From positions 29,533,493 to 29,597,492 of the forward strand of contig OY821793.1 in assembly GCA_963682175.1 (NCBI GenBank): DNA of 64,000 bases, written 5' to 3'. This document shows, piece after piece, positions 59,745-64,000 of the stretch (position 1 is its first letter; the number at the start of each line of letters is the position of its first letter). Both the position numbers and the translations under genes were made by a program. This DNA is from Triglochin maritima. Taxonomy: Eukaryota; Streptophyta; Magnoliopsida; Alismatales; Juncaginaceae. The notes under the pieces were generated by a model. The model was given only the letters and a program-made list of their open reading frames with translations. It was not told where the DNA came from and did no database searches.

Positions 59745-61361
59745 TTAGTAGTCCTCCGGTGCCAAAGGCTGATGAGCAAGTGCAGCGCCACCCTCAGCCG
59801 GAATGAGCAAATACTCATAGATGAGACCTGCAAGTCCAGCGCCAATGAAAGGTCCAACCCAGTAGATCCAATGGTTCCTCCATCGCCATCCGATAAGCGA
59901 CGGTCCAAAAGTCCTTGCTGGGTTCATCGAAGCGCCGTCGAACGGACCACCAGTGAGAATGTTGGCCGCGAAGATGAAACCGATGATGAGAGGAGCAATG
60001 GTTCCGATACTGCCTCGTTTAGGGTCTATGATGGTGGCGTAGTAGGCGTATACTAGACCAAATGTTAAGACGATCTCGAGAATAAGCGCATTGCCAACGC
60101 CAACACCGGATGCCACTGCAAACCCCGCTGGTCTCTAAAACAGATATGAAAGTCTACAATTACTTACATACATACATACATACATACATAAATACAATTG
60201 TCATCTATTTCAATTCATCTCTCAAACTTACAAATTAACCATGCATACAATTACTTACATTTATCATGAACTTTAAGAAGGTGCATGCAGTTAATAGTAT
60301 CGACCAACATACCTTTACTTTTATTAACCAAATTATCATATAATAATTAAGCAAATAGAAGAAGTTTTTGTCAATCAAACTAACCGGCCATATATATATA
60401 TATATATATGCGTAATTAAATACAAATCAAGAATATATAATCTCAGGTTAATTACGTACGTACCATGCCGCTGGTGGTGAGACGTAGGAGGAGTGAGGCG
60501 ACGATGGCGCCAAGGAGTTGGGCCACCCAATAGTACAAGGCCCGGATCAACGATATCCGACCACCCACCAACGCCCCGAACGTCACCGCCGGGTTAACAT
60601 GCCCGCCTGAGATGTTCAAACCAATCGCCACAGCCGCCGCAAGAGCCAAACCGCTTGCAATTGCCACACTTATGATGCCGCTAGAGGTTGCGAACTCCTT
60701 CAATATTTTCCCTACACAACCAAGTTAGATAACATGCATGCAATGCACGTTATATGTTATAAATAAGAAATCAATACTAAGTACATAGTCATGTACGTAT
60801 ATATATGTGACCATAGATCGATGTACTCGTGTAGAAAATTTGGTGGTAATTAAACGAAGGATCGTGTAAAAGCACCATTTTAAAATCAATTAAACCAACA
60901 TATCAACAGGTTCAATATCGTATTTGGACTACATGGATCATCAAAAAGATACTCGATCTGGTTTTTAATGATATGATAAACTAATTTTAACTAAAATAAC
61001 TGTTAACTTACCATCACTGATTTTTAATGATGGTTTCTGTTACGTAATTACAAAGTTCATCACTATAATTATCCATTAGATCTTTTACATACCCAAGTGT
61101 CCCTAGTTATTAGGAATTAATTATACGATGATTACTAATAAAAATAACCGTCTTAATTTATCTTAAAATATATAAGCATGCATGTGATCTTCTGATGAGT
61201 AAGTATATAGCGTTAGCGATGATTATACCAAGAGCAAGAAGAGATCCTTCGGCGGCGAATACGAAGATGGCGGTGGCCAAGAACTCCGACAAGGCGGCGC
61301 GCATGGTGTCGGGGTGGACGGCATCCTCCGTCCTTCCCCATGCATACCTTCTTGGAGGCAT
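59745..61361 (-). CDS. TIP3: Tonoplast intrinsic protein, TIP3-like aquaporin
   Basis: Vacuolar-membrane channel for water and small neutral solutes; TIP3 is the seed protein-storage-vacuole type. Three exons on the minus strand: 61229-61361, 60464-60711, 59745-60134; 256 aa, normal length. The N-terminus [19 protein letters not shown], the loop [15 protein letters not shown] and the C-terminus HQPLAPEDY support TIP3. Both NPA boxes are present, Asn84-Ala86 in [20 protein letters not shown] and Asn198-Ala200 in [19 protein letters not shown]. Selectivity-filter positions from spacing to the NPA boxes are Ser64 (H2), Ile186 (H5), Ala195 and Arg201; the H2 residue in other TIP3s is His. The start ATG is the first in frame. 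A TATA-like box, an ACGT box and RY repeats lie upstream, fitting seed expression. Confidence 0.92.
60165..60190. repeat. ACAT tetranucleotide microsatellite in aquaporin intron 2
   Basis: About six ACAT units, intronic, close to the exon 3 acceptor on the minus strand. Confidence 0.9.
60390..60409. repeat. AT microsatellite in aquaporin intron 2
   Basis: Ten TA units in the same intron, near its 5' end on the minus strand. Confidence 0.9.
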
Positions 61362-61427
61362 CACTAGCTATAAATTCCAAAAATCTTTTGCTACTAAATT
61401 GCCACACCTCTTGCTTTTGCTTCCTTC

Positions 61428-61436
61428 CTTTATATA
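61428..61436 (-). promoter_or_regulatory. Candidate TATA box of the TIP3-like gene
   Basis: Reads TATATAAAG on the minus strand, about 70 bases upstream of the start codon at 61361, a normal TATA-to-ATG distance for a gene with a short leader. Confidence 0.6.
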
Positions 61437-61607
61437 TGTATCATATAATGTACTCAACTCTTACAACGAAGCTACTTGGAAAGTAGAAGATAGATAGATA
61501 GATATTGTTGTGATGAGTTTGATGGTGGTTGGTGGTGTGTATGGATGTGAAAGAAGGGGAGTTGGGAAGAATAGAGGAGGTGGTGGTGAAATAGAGAAGT
61601 GGAGTGG

Positions 61608-61615
61608 ACACGTGG
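61608..61615 (-). promoter_or_regulatory. G-box/ABRE-like element upstream of the TIP3-like gene
   Basis: ACACGTGG with the palindromic CACGTG core, about 250 bases upstream of the start codon. A second ACGT core (GCACGTAC) lies at 61639-61646. bZIP factors of the ABI5 class bind such sites in seed genes; binding here is inferred. Confidence 0.55.
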
Positions 61616-61676
61616 GATGTGGAAGGAAGAAGAGAGTGGCACGTACTTTGGATAGACATAGATGAGTTCTTGATAC

Positions 61677-61690
61677 CATGCATGCATGCA
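61677..61690 (-). promoter_or_regulatory. Overlapping RY repeats (CATGCATG) upstream of the TIP3-like gene
   Basis: CATGCATGCATGCA contains overlapping RY motifs, about 316-330 bases upstream of the start codon. RY elements are bound by the B3 factors ABI3, FUS3 and LEC2 during seed maturation. Together with the ACGT boxes this suits a TIP3 gene. Confidence 0.6.
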
Positions 61691-61846
61691 CAGGCCAATA
61701 CTACGTATATGTCTTACACCTGTGCCTTATTATTATGTCATATCAAAAGGGAACTACTAAACGTCGCCCCAAAACTACTTAAATCGCCCCTTGAAATTAC
61801 CAAATTGCCCTTAACAATATATTTAATACCCATATCGTCCCGTGTC

Positions 61847-61854
61847 TATAAATA
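61847..61854 (+). promoter_or_regulatory. Candidate TATA box of the MULE transposase
   Basis: TATAAATA, 58 bases before the predicted ATG at 61905, and inside the predicted element. Confidence 0.65.
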
Positions 61855-61904
61855 AGGCATATGGTCTTGTATATTCATAATTTATCAGTAAAAACACCAC
61901 GAAA

Positions 61905-64000
61905 ATGTCTGACGAGGGTGATGCATCGGGTGAGGTAAGCCTGACGCGGGGCAAATTTTGGGCCGAGCGTCTGCATTAGACGCCTCCCCCATGGTGAGGG
62001 CGTCTGCGTAGGACGCCCTCCCCATGGACTAGGCGTCTAACGCAGACGCCTCCCCCAAGGGATAGGCGTCTTATGTAGACGTCCTCCCCATGGGTAAGGC
62101 GTCTGTAGTAGACGCCCTTCCCTTCGGTCAGGCGTCCTACGCAGACGCCTTACCGTTGGGGAAGGCGTTTAACACAGACGCCCCATCCATGGGGCAGGCG
62201 TGTAACACAGACGCCTATTTTTTTATTTTTTTTTTGATTTTGATTTTGTTTTTTTAATTTCGACATTATTTTTGAAATTTTTTAATTTCGAATTTATTTA
62301 TTTTTTTTTTTAATTTTGATTTTATTTTTGTAGGTTCCAGATTTCGGTGGTGATGGAGTGGATTACAGTGAGTTATTTCAAACTACACAAATCTTTGCAA
62401 CAATCGATGAAGCATGTAAATGGGCCAAACAAGTAGCTATCGGAGCTGGGTTTTTTTTGGTCGTGTCATCGTACAAAACAAGATCAGATAGTCGGATGGA
62501 TTGTTATTTGAGATGCGACCGGCGAAATCAAATGGAGTCTCGGGATATGGATACTGCACTTCGAAGAAACACCAAAAGAAAGGGTTGCGGTTGCCGTTTC
62601 TTAATAAAAGTGGTGGAGCGACGAGATCGTGATGGATGGGTTTTGGTTTTTAATAGTGCTCACGGACATCACAACCACAGACTGGCAGTTTATCCAGAGG
62701 GTCATCGTCAAATTAGTGGTCTAAGTTCTGGGGCGAAGAAGATTGTTCGTGATATGACAGAGGCGCAAGCAAAACCACGGAACATCTTGAAGGCAGTAAA
62801 AGAAAAATTCCCGGAGGACAATCCAAATCAAAGGCATATTTATAATTTCAGAGATTACATGAGGAGGACAAAATCTGAAGATCGGAATCCCGTCCAGCAG
62901 TTTCTCTACCAAGCAGTGCAGTGTGAGTACTTACATTGGATTATGGCGGATCCAGAAACTGATGTCGTCACTCACGCTTTTTTGGCACATCCGACGTCAG
63001 TCCAGTTGTTGCGGACATATCCTTTCGTTATCTGCATGGATTCGACTTACAAGACGAACAAGTATAAGATGCCTTTGTTCGAAATGATTGGGGTCACACC
63101 AGCAAACATGAATTTCCTTATTGGATATGCGATTTTGATGGATGAATCTTACTCCAGTTATTTGTGGGTGATGGAGAAGTTGAGAGATCTGTTATTGGGG
63201 ACTGTCAGCCCGACTGCAATAATAACAGACCGGGAGTTAGGCCTTATGCGACCAGTGAGAGAGGTTTTTCCAGACTCTGCTCATTTACTCTGCACATGGC
63301 ACATCAACAAAGACGTATTGAATTACGCGTACCACGTATTCGGCAAGAATAAGGAGATGGCAGAGACTTTGAGGCGTGGAAGATGGAGGAAGATCATGCT
63401 TTCTACTTCAGAAGCCGAGTATGATAGAGCTGTGTATGCTCTGAAAGATTTGTATAGATCGTGGCCGGCTATCACGGAGTATCTGGACACCACGTGGTTA
63501 GTGCATAAAGAAAAGTTTGTGCTGAATTGGACGAACAAAGTCCTTCATTTTGGGAACACCACGAATTGTAGGGTCGAAAGTGCTCATTCGGCTCTAAAAG
63601 AGTGGATTTCTACATCGACTGCAGCTCTGGACACTCTTTTCGAGCGCGTCAACGCGGCTACTGAAATGCAGCTGACGAATATTCGAAACTTTCTTGAAGA
63701 CTCGAGACGGCGAAATTTGACTAATTTCGGACATTCTCTATATCGTCACATAAATGGTAGAGTTTCGCATCACTGTTTGCAGTTGCTGAGTCAGGAGGTG
63801 AAGAGAATGCAACAGTTAGATGATGAAGTTGAATATCGTTGCGAGTGCGCTTTTCTGACTTCTCATGGGATACCTTGCGCATGTACCATCCGTGGATGTC
63901 TTGAATCAGAAAACGGAATTTACTTAGAGCAGATTCATTCGTTCTGGAGGACACTTGTCATTGGGGAAGGAGTCGGGAACGCAGAGTTTGTGTCTCAGGC
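61905..64000 (+). CDS. MULE-type transposase (partial, continues beyond window)
   Basis: DDE transposase of the Mutator superfamily, related to the domesticated FAR1/FHY3 factors. Exon 1 is 61905-61934 (MSDEGDASGE) and exon 2 runs from 62334 to the window end without a stop, about 565 aa visible. The N-terminal region (about 28-120) is a Cys/His zinc-finger DNA-binding domain (MDCYLRC, KGCGCRFL, HGHHNH). The MULE catalytic domain has Asp246 (CMDSTYKTNKYKMP), Asp309 (ITDRELGLM) and Glu425 (CRVESAHSALKEW), with LLCTWHINKDV between. A SWIM-like zinc finger begins at Cys513 (CECAFLTSHGIPCACTI), with the usual final His replaced by Cys. No stop or frameshift was found, so it may be active. Exon 1 is supported only by its ATG, the GTAAGC donor and a nearby TATA box. 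Confidence 0.88.
61966..62215 (+). repeat. 8 x 33-bp dyad-symmetric tandem array in the MULE transposase intron
   Basis: Eight units start every 33 bases from 61966 to 62197 with no indel. Each is a 19-bp inverted repeat GGCGTCT-N5-AGACGCC followed by a 14-bp spacer centred on CCCCATGGG, itself near-palindromic; the last unit lacks its spacer. Units differ mainly in the five central bases and in the spacer, while the arms are conserved. The array is GC-rich, starts 31 bases after the splice donor and gives way abruptly to T-rich sequence before the acceptor. Confidence 0.95.

Larger units (their letters stand above)
61749..64000 (+). mobile_element. Mutator-like element (MULE), left part; truncated by window edge
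   Basis: The left end probably begins near GGGAACTACTAAACGTCG at 61749, with C/A-rich short repeats (CGCCCC at 61764 and 61785) up to about 61812, a layout typical of MULE terminal inverted repeats. A TATA box, a transposase gene and an intronic repeat array follow. The right terminus and the 9-bp target duplication are outside the window, so the boundary is inferred. Confidence 0.7.

Noticed and set aside
61966..62215. CRISPR-like appearance of the 33-bp array
   Set aside because: Repeat and spacer are both semi-conserved, the spacers are only 14 bp and nearly palindromic, and the locus is a plant transposon intron. It is a tandem array, not CRISPR.

Overview
This is a nuclear segment of a flowering plant, most likely a eudicot. 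The genes carry many GT-AG introns in AT-rich sequence. The families are plant ones: a katanin p80, a cuticular ABCG half-transporter, a DUF789 protein and a tonoplast aquaporin. They are separated by LTR retrotransposons, MITEs and a Mutator-like element. No ribosomal RNA, tRNA, CRISPR or prokaryotic feature was seen. I cannot name the species.

Layout, left to right: intergenic DNA (1-3200); katanin p80 WD40 subunit (+, 18 coding exons, 3201-10468); UTP23 ribosome-biogenesis factor (-, 11874-14164); a GC-rich LTR-like block (about 14723-17166); an ABCG11-type half-transporter (-, 10 exons, 18229-21873); 6.4 kb of AT-rich intergenic DNA with one MITE-like insertion; a small secreted cysteine-rich protein (-, 28333-28704); a cluster of GC-rich perfect hairpins (31084-31520); a DUF789 protein (+, 32145-34536); a probable solo LTR (35772-36542); a TEX2-like SMP-domain lipid-transfer protein (+, 39858-44001); an alpha-galactosidase gene (-, 44495-51882) split by an intact Copia element with identical LTRs (45980-50895); a second solo LTR (52573-53544); cytosolic pyruvate kinase (+, 55758-58995) with a MITE in intron 2; a TIP3-like aquaporin (-, 59745-61361); and the left part of a Mutator-like element whose transposase reads off the right edge.

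Exon boundaries were placed by hand from splice sites, reading frame and family conservation. In every gene model the exon lengths sum to a continuous frame. The one break is the last alpha-galactosidase exon, where the family-like C-terminus lies in another frame. The genes do not form a pathway; this is ordinary mixed eukaryotic gene order.

Points most worth a second look: an exact 8 x 33 bp array of dyad-symmetric repeats inside the first intron of the MULE transposase gene; a very young Copia insertion five bases inside an intron, whose target duplication copies the splice donor; a frame-preserving intron in the SMP gene that would add a hydrophobic segment if retained; a TIP3-like aquaporin with serine at the H2 selectivity-filter position; and arrays of GGTCGACC-like palindromes in two separate LTR-like sequences.
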